Below, in pieces: positions 23,866-31,560 of a stretch of DNA of 37,900 nt. A model generated the notes under the pieces. It was not told the DNA's origin. It searched no databases and was given only the letters and a program-made list of their open reading frames with translations. Source of the stretch: Alphaproteobacteria bacterium (GTDB taxonomy: Bacteria > Pseudomonadota > Alphaproteobacteria > Micavibrionales > UBA2020); the NCBI GenBank assembly GCA_004297545.1, contig SCTB01000024.1, positions 1-37,900 on the forward strand. Reading direction: 5' to 3'. The first letter of the stretch is position 1. Every line of letters begins with the position of its first letter. Position numbers and translations under genes: made by a program.

Positions 23866-24726
23866 ATGACCTCCATTGCCCCGCTGCCCGCGGTGATACT
23901 CGAGCCTTTGGTGAAAATGGCGCTGGCCGAAGACCTCGGCCGCTCCGGCGATATCACCTCGAACAGCACGGTTCCGGCCGAAACGCGCTCCAAAGTCGTT
24001 ATCGCGAGCCGCGAAGAGGGGCGCATTGCCGGCCTCGATCTTGCCGAGCTTGCCTTTAAAACAGTTGACCCGACTCTCACCGTCAAACGCCTGAAGCCGG
24101 AAGGCTCCGACGTGAAAAAGGGCGACGAGGTCATGGAAATCGAGGGCCGGGCGCGCTCCATCCTGACGGCCGAGCGCGTGGCGCTGAATTTCGTGGGTCG
24201 CATGTCCGGCATCGCGACCCTGACGCTCAAAATGGTGCGTGCCGTGGGCAACCACAAGGCCCGTATCGCGGCCACGCGCAAGACCACGCCGGGCCTGCGC
24301 GCGATTGAAAAATACGCGGTGCAGGTCGGTGGGGGCATTCCGCATCGTTATGGCCTCGATGATGCCGTACTGATTAAAGACAACCATATCGCGATGGCGG
24401 GCGGCGTAAAGGTCGCTATTCGCGGCGCCAAGCAGAATATCGGTCATACCGTCAAAATCGAGGTCGAGGTCGATACGTTGGCCCAGCTGAAAGAAGTGCT
24501 GGAAGAGGGCGTTGATATCGTCATGCTCGACAACATGAGTCTCGAAGACATGGCTGCTGCCGTCAAGATGGTGGCGGGCAGGGCCGTCATCGAGGCTTCC
24601 GGCGGCGTGACGCTCGACCGCATCCCGAAAATCGCCGCCACGGGCGTTGACCTGATATCCTCCGGCGCCATCACCCACAGCGCGCCCAATTTCGACGTGG
24701 GCCTCGATTTCAAGGCGGCTGCGTAA
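23866..24726 (+). CDS. nadC: Quinolinate phosphoribosyltransferase NadC
   Basis: 286 residues. NadC converts quinolinate and PRPP to nicotinate mononucleotide with loss of CO2. Signatures: ALAEDLGRSGDITS near the N-terminus, ERVALNFVGRMSGIAT, ATRKTTPGLRAIEKYAVQVGG, GLDDAVLIKDNHIA, IEVEVDTLAQLKE and MLDNMSLEDM, followed by EASGGVTLDRI and SSGAITHSAP. These cover the substrate-binding Arg/Lys/His residues of the type II PRTase fold. Its ribosome site AAGGAG sits ten bases before the ATG. It completes the nadABC operon. Confidence 0.96.
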   Translation: MTSIAPLPAVILEPLVKMALAEDLGRSGDITSNSTVPAETRSKVVIASREEGRIAGLDLAELAFKTVDPTLTVKRLKPEGSDVKKGDEVMEIEGRARSILTAERVALNFVGRMSGIATLTLKMVRAVGNHKARIAATRKTTPGLRAIEKYAVQVGGGIPHRYGLDDAVLIKDNHIAMAGGVKVAIRGAKQNIGHTVKIEVEVDTLAQLKEVLEEGVDIVMLDNMSLEDMAAAVKMVAGRAVIEASGGVTLDRIPKIAATGVDLISSGAITHSAPNFDVGLDFKAAA

Positions 24727-24781
24727 GGCAGCTTCACCGCCTGTGAAAATCTGCTATTCTTGCTCCAAAGGATAGTCAGCC

Positions 24782-25225
24782 ATGCCGAACACCCAGCATT
24801 ACCACCGCCTTGAAAGAATGCACCATAACGCGCCGTGCAATCTTTCCTATTACCCTGACCTGCGTATTTCCGTGTCGGAAGGCAAGGCGGAGATAACTCT
24901 GCCTGTGCGTTCCGAGTATTTTCATGCGGCTAAGGCGGTGCACGGCTTCGTCTATTTCAAGCTGCTGGATGAAGCGGGATTTTACGCGGCGAATTCTCTG
25001 GTCGAGGATGTCTTCGTGCTGACGACGGATTTCCACACCAATCTGTTGCGGCCCGTAACAACGGGCACGTTGCGCGCGGTGGGGCAGGTCGTGCACCAGA
25101 GTAAAAGCCAGATACTTGCGGAAGCAGTCCTCTACAATGCAGAAGGCAAGCAGATCGCGCGCGGCTCGGGCACCTTCGTGAAGGGACAGACTCTGCTCAA
25201 TGCGGATATCGGATATACTGATTAG
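24782..25225 (+). CDS. PaaI-like hotdog-fold thioesterase
   Basis: 147 residues. The hotdog fold is suggested by EYFHAAKAVHGFVYFKLLDEAGFYAANSL (the helix with HG and a downstream acidic residue), VLTTDFHTNLLRPVTTGTLRAVGQVVHQSKSQILAEAVLYNAEGKQIARGSGTF, the typical end of a PaaI-type acyl-CoA thioesterase. Substrate cannot be told from the sequence. It starts 55 bases after nadC with CAAAGGATAG upstream, so it may ride on the nad transcript or have its own weak promoter. Most similar proteins are about 130-150 residues. Confidence 0.8.
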   Translation: MPNTQHYHRLERMHHNAPCNLSYYPDLRISVSEGKAEITLPVRSEYFHAAKAVHGFVYFKLLDEAGFYAANSLVEDVFVLTTDFHTNLLRPVTTGTLRAVGQVVHQSKSQILAEAVLYNAEGKQIARGSGTFVKGQTLLNADIGYTD

Positions 25226-25232
25226 CAGGAGG

Positions 25233-25250
25233 ATATTTTATTTAAAATAT
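25233..25250. repeat. AT-rich perfect palindrome after the thioesterase gene
   Basis: ATATTTTA (25233-25240), two bases, TAAAATAT (25243-25250). It lies eight bases after the thioesterase stop and about 110 bases before the next ATG. No T-run follows, so an operator or a weak hairpin are both possible. Confidence 0.35.
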
Positions 25251-25360
25251 TGAATTATAAAGATAATTAACAGCCCGTCACCAGGTTTATGAAAAGTTAA
25301 GCCTTCTGTCCTAGAATAGGGGCAACATTAAAGAGTCCGCCCTTGTTCTTCGGAGGCAAA

Positions 25361-27031
25361 ATGACGCCAGATGTAAGCTCCGCGCTCGTCAGCGAATTCA
25401 CGCAAGGCCTTGAACAGCGCAACGTGCCGCTTGTCACGGCGGCGCTCGACAGCGGGCTGCAGCCCGATACATCGGTGAATGGCCGTCACCCGCTGCTGGT
25501 CCTGATGGGCACTGAATATTCCGACATGCCGCAGCCCGTCCAGTCGGCCATGACGCCCGCAGAATTCAACAGCCGCACGACCGCCATCCTGAACATGCTG
25601 TTCGACAAGGGACTGAAAGTCGCGGAAGAAGGGAAATACGCGACCGACACCCAGGCGTATCTCGCCGACCGCGTGCTGCTGAGCGACGACGTGGACGACG
25701 CCGCGAGCGTCGTCATTCACGCCATCCACGAAACACTGAAAGACGGGCGGCCCGCCTATCAGCCCGACCTGCCCGTTTACATTGCCGGGCTTTTCAAGAG
25801 CGGCCTGATCTCCGAAACCGCCAATTACCGGGCCATCGTCAGCGGCGTTCTGGAAGCGATCGGGCAACTGCATGACAAGGTATGCGAACGCCTCGAGCAC
25901 CCGCAGAATACCGTCGAGCAGGATGTATCCCAGGCACGCGGCAAGGCGGAATTCTGGGTTTCTCCCTATAAGCATCCTGACGTTGACGCCATCGTAACGT
26001 CGATCGGGCTGATTGCGGCGCGCCGGATTGCGCTGGCGCCGGGCGAACTGAAGGAAAAATTCACCGAGCAGGCGGAGCAGCAGGAGCCGGATGTTTCAGG
26101 TTATCTGACGGTGTTCGAGAAAAAACCGCCGCAACAGGTGCTGCAGGAAATGAAAGACGGCTTTGTCGGTCTTGACGATCTCAAGACTGCAGCGAAGCGG
26201 ATGGTTTTCCGGCAGAACTACGAAAAGGCCTGCGCGGAAGACGCAACCGCCGCGCCTCTGCCGAAAACGAATTACAGCACCGCATTCATTGGGCCCGAAG
26301 GCGTCGGGAAAAGCACTTTCGCGCGCAAGCAGGCTGAACTGCTTGTGGCGCTGGATATGGCAGGGCCGAATTATTTTGAAATCACGAAGGAAAACCTCGC
26401 CCTGCTGTCCGGCAGCATGACGCCGCCGCTGATGGCGTCGATACTCGCGAAGGCGGATGTGATCACGATAGAATTATCCGGCGGCCCCCGCGACACAGAG
26501 GGAAAGAGCCTTGATACGGCGTTTCTTGCCTCCCTGCAGATGTCGCTTAAGGGGAGGGAAAAGCCACCCGTGATCTTCCTGACCGGCGCCACGGATGATA
26601 TGGAGGCCGCGCTGTACCATAGTCCGGGCGTCAAAGAGCTGATCGGCAATTTCAGGACCATCCCGGCCCCGACGCCGGAACAGATGGCGGAGGCGCTGGA
26701 CCGGAAGCTTGAAAAGGCCCGCTTCACGATTGACGGCGATGCCCGGACCGCGCTGATCGGGCAGTTCACCACGGGACTCAAGCGCCTTGGAGAAAAAGGG
26801 TTCCGCAACATGCGCGAGGTCGATTCGATCCTCGAAAAGCTTCCGGATGTAATCGCGGAGCGCATCTTCGGTTCCGAGGAAAGCGAACAACCGGCCATGA
26901 CGGGCGACGACAAGCAGTCTATTCTGAGGACCGTGAAGGCAGCCGACATCAAAGCGCTGAACCTGCGCACTGTCCTGGGCGGTCCTGCGTTGGCGAAAAA
27001 ACGTAGCATCGGCTTTACGGCGGATATGTGA
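25361..27031 (+). CDS. P-loop protein, probably AAA+-like, with ankyrin-like N-terminus
   Basis: 556 residues from ATG 25361 (GGAGG five bases upstream; the TTG at 25343 is rejected). The first 200 residues are helical, with ankyrin-like pairs such as LVTAALDSGLQPDTSVNGRHPLLVLM and ILNMLFDKGLKV. A Walker A motif GPEGVGKST lies near residue 310 (within STAFIGPEGVGKSTFARKQ). Further on are KADVITIELSGG in the Walker B position without the usual DE pair, VIFLTGATDDM as possible sensor 1, and GFRNMREVDSIL, like an AAA+ sensor 2 region. I do not recognise the protein as a named family. An atypical AAA+ ATPase, perhaps unable to hydrolyse ATP, is the cautious reading. No functional neighbour stands out. 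Confidence 0.65.
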   Translation: MTPDVSSALVSEFTQGLEQRNVPLVTAALDSGLQPDTSVNGRHPLLVLMGTEYSDMPQPVQSAMTPAEFNSRTTAILNMLFDKGLKVAEEGKYATDTQAYLADRVLLSDDVDDAASVVIHAIHETLKDGRPAYQPDLPVYIAGLFKSGLISETANYRAIVSGVLEAIGQLHDKVCERLEHPQNTVEQDVSQARGKAEFWVSPYKHPDVDAIVTSIGLIAARRIALAPGELKEKFTEQAEQQEPDVSGYLTVFEKKPPQQVLQEMKDGFVGLDDLKTAAKRMVFRQNYEKACAEDATAAPLPKTNYSTAFIGPEGVGKSTFARKQAELLVALDMAGPNYFEITKENLALLSGSMTPPLMASILAKADVITIELSGGPRDTEGKSLDTAFLASLQMSLKGREKPPVIFLTGATDDMEAALYHSPGVKELIGNFRTIPAPTPEQMAEALDRKLEKARFTIDGDARTALIGQFTTGLKRLGEKGFRNMREVDSILEKLPDVIAERIFGSEESEQPAMTGDDKQSILRTVKAADIKALNLRTVLGGPALAKKRSIGFTADM

Positions 27032-27142
27032 CGCGCGGGTATCGCAGCCAGAAAAATCTTGGAATTTCAGCCATATTTTGGGTTTCCTTCCGGCGGAAAA
27101 CCGGCGTATAGTCGGGGCATCACAAGAAGAAGGCGTAACCCC

Positions 27143-27964
27143 TTGCCCCCCGATCCCTCCCCTATTGAAGTCATTTTGCTGCTGCTGACCATCGGCTGCG
27201 CGGGCGGGTTCCTTTCCGGGCTTCTGGGCGTGGGTGGCGGCATCCTCTTCGTGCCGGCGCTCTATTTCGCGATGTCGGCGCTGGGCATGGACTCCCAGCA
27301 TGCAATGCACCTGGCGGTCGGCACCTCGCTGGCAGTCGTCTTCGCGACAGGCTCCATCTCGGCGCTCGGGCACCACCGCCGCGGGGCTGTCGATGTCACG
27401 ATCATGAGGTCCTGGGGGATGTTTATCGTGACGGGCGTCGTTATCGGCTCCGTTTTCGCGACAGCCGTGAATGGCGAGGTTCTCAAGCGCATATTTGCGT
27501 CGGTTACCTTCATTCTTTCCTTCTACATGGCGTTCGGCAAGGAAAGGCCGAAGGAGAAACCGGGCCAGTATCTCACGGAAAAAATCCAGCACGGCATCTG
27601 CGTCGGCATCGGCATGGTTTCTTCTATGATCGGCGTCGGCGGCGCGATCCTGACCGTGCCGATGATGAGCTATATCGGCACGCCGATGACGCGTGCGACG
27701 GGCACGGGCGCCGCGCTGGGGCTGCTGATCTCGCTGCCGGGCACGATCGGCTATATGCTGGCGGGCCTGCCGCACTTGCAGGAACTGCCGCCCTATTCGG
27801 TCGGTTACGTGAATTTCGCAACGCTCATATTCATCATCCCGGCCTCGATGCTGATGGCGCCGATCGGCGTCCGGACGTCGCATACCCTGCCGCATGCCAT
27901 GCTGCGGCGCGTCTTCGCGGCCGTGATGCTGATTGTTTCCGTCCGGATGTTCATGACGCTATGA
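27143..27964 (+). CDS. TauE/SafE (TSUP) family permease
   Basis: 273 residues from TTG 27143, chosen because AGAAGGCG is eight bases upstream and the first predicted helix begins just after; TTG 27059 would add 28 non-membrane residues. TSUP proteins carry sulfite, sulfonates or related anions across the inner membrane with about seven helices. The two half-repeats of the family are visible: GLLGVGGGILFVPAL near the N-terminus and MIGVGGAILTVPMMSY in the middle, each followed by further hydrophobic segments (about seven to eight in all). Its stop overlaps the heme A synthase start (ATGA), so it heads a tightly packed operon. Substrate unknown. Confidence 0.82.
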   Translation: MPPDPSPIEVILLLLTIGCAGGFLSGLLGVGGGILFVPALYFAMSALGMDSQHAMHLAVGTSLAVVFATGSISALGHHRRGAVDVTIMRSWGMFIVTGVVIGSVFATAVNGEVLKRIFASVTFILSFYMAFGKERPKEKPGQYLTEKIQHGICVGIGMVSSMIGVGGAILTVPMMSYIGTPMTRATGTGAALGLLISLPGTIGYMLAGLPHLQELPPYSVGYVNFATLIFIIPASMLMAPIGVRTSHTLPHAMLRRVFAAVMLIVSVRMFMTL

Positions 27965-29052
27965 ACGATTTCTCCATCAAGCTCCAGCCCCGGTCCGCGC
28001 CCAAGGCCAAGAGGAAACCTGTCCCGCCGGGACGCATCGCGCGCTGGCTCTTCGTTTGCGCCGGCTCCGTTTTCGTCATGGCGATCATTGGGGCTATTAC
28101 GCGCCTTACCGAATCCGGGCTCTCGATCACCGAATGGAATCCTGTCATCGGCGCGAAGCCGCCGCTGTCGCCCCAGGAATGGGCGCATGAATTCGATCTT
28201 TACAAAAAGACCCCGCAGTTCCTGAAGATGAACCCCGGCATGACTTTGCCGGAATTCAAGAAGATATTCTTCTGGGAATGGCTTCACCGGCTCTGGGGCA
28301 GAATCGTCGTGGGCGTCCTTTACGCTGCGCCGCTGTGCTGGTACTGGCTGCGCGGGGCGCTCCCCGCCACGTCGAAACCCGCGTTCTTCTTCGTCCTCAT
28401 GCTGGGCTTCGCGCAAGGGGCGCTGGGCTGGTTCATGGTCAAAAGCGGCCTCGTCGACCAGCCGGCGGTCAGCCATTACCTGCTGGCGGCGCATCTCATG
28501 CTGGCCTTCCTGATTTATGCGGCGATGTTCCGGCTCGGCCTGTCTTTCGGCCTGGAGCCGGAGCGGGATGCCGGCAGGCTGACCCGCCTGCGCAGGCTGG
28601 TCCAGCTGATTCTCCTGCTGGCGGTGGCCACCATGGTCTGGGGCGCCTTCGTCGCGGGCTTAAGGGCGGGGCTTCTTTACAATGACAGTTTCCCGATGAT
28701 GGGAAGGTACCTATGGCCGCTGGAAGGCCTGCAGGTGAATCCGCCCTGGAAGGCCCCCTTGGCGGAGCCCGCGACCGTGCAGTTCACGCACCGGGTGCTG
28801 GCCATCGCCACCTTCTGCGGGATCATACTTCTCTCCCTGCGAGCGCGGGCCTTCAATCCGCCGCCAAGGTTGCGCAAGCTGTTCGGCGGGCTCGTTTTTA
28901 TGGCTTTTGCGCAGGTCGGTCTTGGCGTCTCGACATTGCTGTCCCATGTGAATATCATGTTAGCGACACTGCATCAGGCGGGGGCGCTGGTCATACTGAC
29001 GCTTCTGGTCTGGCTGCTGCACGAATTACCGTATATTCCGGAGGAAAAGTAA
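27961..29052 (+). CDS. ctaA: Heme A synthase (CtaA/Cox15)
   Basis: 363 residues, eight predicted membrane helices. CtaA/Cox15 oxidises the C8 methyl of heme O to give heme A for aa3-type oxidases. Signatures: AIIGAITRLTESGLSITEWNPVIGAKPPLS, the EWLHRLWGRIVVG helix with a conserved His, ALGWFMVKSGLVDQPAVSHYLLAAHLMLAF, QFTHRVLAIATF, and TLLSHVNIMLATLHQAGALVILTLLVW with the C-terminal His pair. The long loop after helix 1 with SITEWNPV fits the alphaproteobacterial/mitochondrial type. The start overlaps the permease stop. Two small membrane proteins follow, the first one base later, and may assist or merely share the transcript. Confidence 0.93.
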   Translation: MNDFSIKLQPRSAPKAKRKPVPPGRIARWLFVCAGSVFVMAIIGAITRLTESGLSITEWNPVIGAKPPLSPQEWAHEFDLYKKTPQFLKMNPGMTLPEFKKIFFWEWLHRLWGRIVVGVLYAAPLCWYWLRGALPATSKPAFFFVLMLGFAQGALGWFMVKSGLVDQPAVSHYLLAAHLMLAFLIYAAMFRLGLSFGLEPERDAGRLTRLRRLVQLILLLAVATMVWGAFVAGLRAGLLYNDSFPMMGRYLWPLEGLQVNPPWKAPLAEPATVQFTHRVLAIATFCGIILLSLRARAFNPPPRLRKLFGGLVFMAFAQVGLGVSTLLSHVNIMLATLHQAGALVILTLLVWLLHELPYIPEEK

Positions 29053-29053
29053 C

Positions 29054-29272
29054 GTGGATACCGGTGCTGTAAGCGAGATGCTGCATAATTCACTGTCGCA
29101 GTATTACATTTCAGCGATGCTTGTCATGGCGCCGGCGGTGCGTATCTTCATGCGCGCCGGGTTTAAGCCGTGGCCCGCGCTGCTACTGCTCATACCCTAT
29201 GTCGGACCTATCTTCGCTGCAGCTTATCTTGCATTCATAAAGTGGCCGCGCACGAAGGAGATGAAATCATGA
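29054..29272 (+). CDS. Small two-helix membrane protein, tandem copy 1
   Basis: 72 residues starting at GTG 29054, one base after the heme A synthase stop, with GGAGGAAAA as ribosome site. Two hydrophobic segments (about 15-33 and 40-63), joined by RAGFKPWPALLLLIPYVGP, and ending FIKWPRTKE. The RAGxxxWxALLxxxP pattern occurs in small proteobacterial membrane proteins of unknown function. It aligns with the next gene, so the two are tandem paralogues. Start and stop overlaps with neighbours suggest co-translation. Confidence 0.72.
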   Translation: MDTGAVSEMLHNSLSQYYISAMLVMAPAVRIFMRAGFKPWPALLLLIPYVGPIFAAAYLAFIKWPRTKEMKS

Positions 29273-29469
29273 TCTGGAGCGAACTGCCGGAATGGGTGCG
29301 ATACCTGATATGTGGGCTTTTTCTTTTTTCGCTGATGTCCATGTCGGCCGTCATTTTAAGCCGCGCGGGAAAAAGCCCCTACTGGGCCCTGTTTACGGTC
29401 GTTCCCCACCTTGCTGTTATAGCTGTCTGGTTCTTCGCTTTCACAAAATGGCCAAAAGTCGATGCGTAA
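29269..29469 (+). CDS. Small two-helix membrane protein, tandem copy 2
   Basis: 66 residues from ATG 29269, which overlaps the previous stop (ATGA); an in-frame start at 29170 is ignored because it lies inside the upstream gene. AAGGAG precedes it. Two hydrophobic segments flank RAGKSPYWALFTVVPHLA, and the end is FTKWPKVDA, matching the previous protein's RAGFKPWPALLLLIPYVGP and FIKWPRTKE. Unknown function. Its last eight bases overlap the following hydrolase gene. Confidence 0.72.
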   Translation: MIWSELPEWVRYLICGLFLFSLMSMSAVILSRAGKSPYWALFTVVPHLAVIAVWFFAFTKWPKVDA

Positions 29470-30259
29470 ACCTAAGAAAAAATCCATCAGGAAGTCCGTC
29501 CGGAAATCTGTCAAGAAGCTGGTTAAAAAGGCAAAGCTGACCAAGCTCGGCAAGCGCCTGAAGGCGGCAAAAAAGCCGTCGAAGCCGGTGAAACCGGCGA
29601 AATCCGCCGCCGGAGAAAAGCACGTCGTCGTGCTGCACGGCCTGATCGTGAACAAGTATTTCATGTCGGGGATATCGTCCTACCTTGAAAAGCAGGGCTA
29701 TACCGTTCATTCGATGTCCTACCCGACCCGCGCCAAGAACTTCGAGACGCTGCTCGACGATCATGTCGCACCCTTCATCAACGGGGTTCCGGCAAAAAAG
29801 ATCGACTTCGTCGTTCACTCCATGGGCGGGATCATGGTGAGGATGTATGCGCTGAAATACGGCGTTAAAAGAATTCGCCGCGTGGTCATGATCGGCACGC
29901 CCAACAAGGGCAGCCAGGTCGCGGACTTCGTGAGCGATCTGCCTGCCTTCAAATGGTATCTGGGCGAGGCCGGGAAGTCGCTGGGCACCAGGGGCGACGG
30001 CGTTCCCGCGCGGCTGCCGGCGGTCAATTTCGAATGCGGCGTCATTGCGGGCGACAACCACTGGTTCCGCCTCGCGCGAAATGCGATTGTTCCCGACCTG
30101 CCCAAGCCCAACGACGGCGTGGTCAGTGTCGAAAGCACGAAAGTGGCCGGCATGAAAGAGCACGCCGTAATATCCGGGGATCATTCCCAAATGGTATGGA
30201 TGCCGAGCGTCTGGAAAATGTCGGCGGCGTTCCTGAAAAACGGAACATTTACCACCTGA
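29462..30259 (+). CDS. Alpha/beta hydrolase with a lysine-rich N-terminal tail
   Basis: 265 residues. Residues 1-53 hold 24 Lys/Arg and a single acidic residue, arranged in near repeats (RKSVRKSVKKLVKKAKL, then KPSKPVKPAK), followed by a compact hydrolase. Hydrolase features: VVVLHGLIVNKYFMSGI (oxyanion region), FVVHSMGGIMVRMYAL with nucleophile Ser120, MIGTPNKGS, and PNDGVVSVES and GDHSQMVW with the likely acid and His of the triad. The pattern is that of small lipases or esterases. The tail could bind DNA, RNA or anionic membrane; it has no signal-peptide hydrophobic core. Substrate unknown. The ATG lies inside the previous gene's end (eight-base overlap). Confidence 0.82.
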   Translation: MRKPKKKSIRKSVRKSVKKLVKKAKLTKLGKRLKAAKKPSKPVKPAKSAAGEKHVVVLHGLIVNKYFMSGISSYLEKQGYTVHSMSYPTRAKNFETLLDDHVAPFINGVPAKKIDFVVHSMGGIMVRMYALKYGVKRIRRVVMIGTPNKGSQVADFVSDLPAFKWYLGEAGKSLGTRGDGVPARLPAVNFECGVIAGDNHWFRLARNAIVPDLPKPNDGVVSVESTKVAGMKEHAVISGDHSQMVWMPSVWKMSAAFLKNGTFTT

Positions 30260-30281
30260 GATTGCTCTAAATGTTTCCTGG

Positions 30282-30530
30282 TCAGTTGCTTGGCTTGGGC
30301 AGGTTTACCTGAACAAGGGGCTTTTCCCAGGGGTGCAGCGTGCCGAAGACATGGCCGATGGTTTTCGAGCCCGTTACGCTTTCGACCTTCTGGCCGACAG
30401 CGTCTTTCGCGCCATCGGGAACATAGAACTGGTAGGAGCCGAACAGCAGGACGGAGCAGGCCGCGACTTTGAGGAAGGTTTTACGAAGGCTGTGGTTGCT
30501 GGTGCCGGTGCGTGTGGGATAGGTCGCCAT
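30282..30530 (-). CDS. Small single-helix membrane protein, unrecognised
   Basis: 82 residues, minus strand. A polar N-terminus (1-16) precedes one hydrophobic segment (about 20-36, FLKVAACSVLLFGSYQFYV), then a polar C-terminus with VGQKVESVTGSKTIGHVFG, HPWEKPLVQVNLPKPSN. Type II orientation (C-terminus outside) is suggested by the basic residues before the helix. GGAG sits ten bases before the ATG on this strand. Convergent with the hydrolase gene and downstream of the EEP pair, with about 100 bases between. No family known to me. Confidence 0.6.
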   Translation of the reverse strand: MATYPTRTGTSNHSLRKTFLKVAACSVLLFGSYQFYVPDGAKDAVGQKVESVTGSKTIGHVFGTLHPWEKPLVQVNLPKPSN

Positions 30531-30636
30531 GTGATGTCGTCTCCGCAGCTGTTTGAAATTGAAGTTATGTTAAAATACCGGGGGAGTCACCTTATGTCAA
30601 TCCGTCAGCGATAATAAAATACCGTTGATATTTCAG

Positions 30637-31560
30637 CTACTTGAAGTAGATCACGGTTTGCGTCGGCAGATGATCGCTGCCGATAGATTGCATCGCGCCG
30701 AAGGAGGCGACGCCCAGATTCGTGCTGACCAGCACATGGTCGATGGGAATGCGAAACAGGAACGGCAGGCAGGCGGGCCAGGTCGTATTGATGCCGCGCC
30801 CCTCGCGCGCGTTTCGCAGCTTTAAAGTTCTCGTCAGCTGCTTCATCGCCGGGCACCAGGGCGTGGCGTTGAAATCCCCTATCAGCATCAGGCGCTCCGG
30901 CTTTTCGGCGGCGAAGCGGTCGGCGATGGCGGCGAATTCACTGTCGCGGCTTTTGATATTTGCGTTGGGCGTACAGGGATGCAGGGAAACAGCGTCGATA
31001 ATCCTGCCGTTCAGTTCGACGCGAAACACAATCGCTTCCGTCCGCGCGCCGCCGAAAGCCGTTTGCTCTATTTTTACGAAGGGCAGCTTCGATAAAAGGG
31101 CGACGCGGTAGGAATCCGTTCCGGCGGTAATCAGACGATGCGGGTAATCGTTTTTCAGGCCCTGCAGCATCGCGGCAAAATCCGGATTCACCTCGCAGCA
31201 GGTGACGATGTCGGGCTTTTCGTCCAGAATCAACTTCTGCAGCAGCCCCGGCACGGGGTTGGATTTCAGGACGTTGACCTGCAGGATTTTCAGCGTCTGC
31301 CTGTCGGGAGATTTTACAAGCCCTTTGGGCAGCAGCGGGCGCAGCTCATGCAGTGTGATAAAGAAACAGCAGGCCGCAATCGCAGCAGAAACCGGTGCGC
31401 CGAAAAACAGCGCCAGCGGCGCCAGCAGCACGGCGGCGGCGCAATACTGCACCGGAAAATGACTCGGCAAGTCGATCAGAGCATGCGGCCGGGCAGGAAG
31501 CCTTGGCGTCAGGCTCAGCAGCAGGAGGCCGATGGCGGCGAGGAGGAGAAGCGTCGTCAT
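30637..31560 (-). CDS. Membrane-anchored EEP-fold hydrolase, tandem copy 1
   Basis: 307 residues. Two or three N-terminal hydrophobic segments (about 2-20, 36-52, 54-75) precede an endonuclease/exonuclease/phosphatase domain. Motifs in order: LKILQVNVLKSN, PDIVTCCEVNPDF (metal-binding Glu), SLHPCTPN, LIGDFNATPWCP (the DxN motif) and IDHVLVS...SIGSDHLP with the closing Asp-His. The domain, anchored at the membrane, faces the periplasm by analogy with similar proteins; substrates of the fold include nucleic acids, phosphoinositides and sphingomyelin, so the target here is open. Its ATG overlaps the end of the paralogous upstream gene (31557-31560). Confidence 0.82.
   Translation of the reverse strand: MTTLLLLAAIGLLLLSLTPRLPARPHALIDLPSHFPVQYCAAAVLLAPLALFFGAPVSAAIAACCFFITLHELRPLLPKGLVKSPDRQTLKILQVNVLKSNPVPGLLQKLILDEKPDIVTCCEVNPDFAAMLQGLKNDYPHRLITAGTDSYRVALLSKLPFVKIEQTAFGGARTEAIVFRVELNGRIIDAVSLHPCTPNANIKSRDSEFAAIADRFAAEKPERLMLIGDFNATPWCPAMKQLTRTLKLRNAREGRGINTTWPACLPFLFRIPIDHVLVSTNLGVASFGAMQSIGSDHLPTQTVIYFK

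Noticed and set aside
26474-27895. 473-codon antisense frame across the P-loop and TSUP genes
   Set aside because: His/Arg-rich; it spans the boundary of two real genes and has no recognisable domain.
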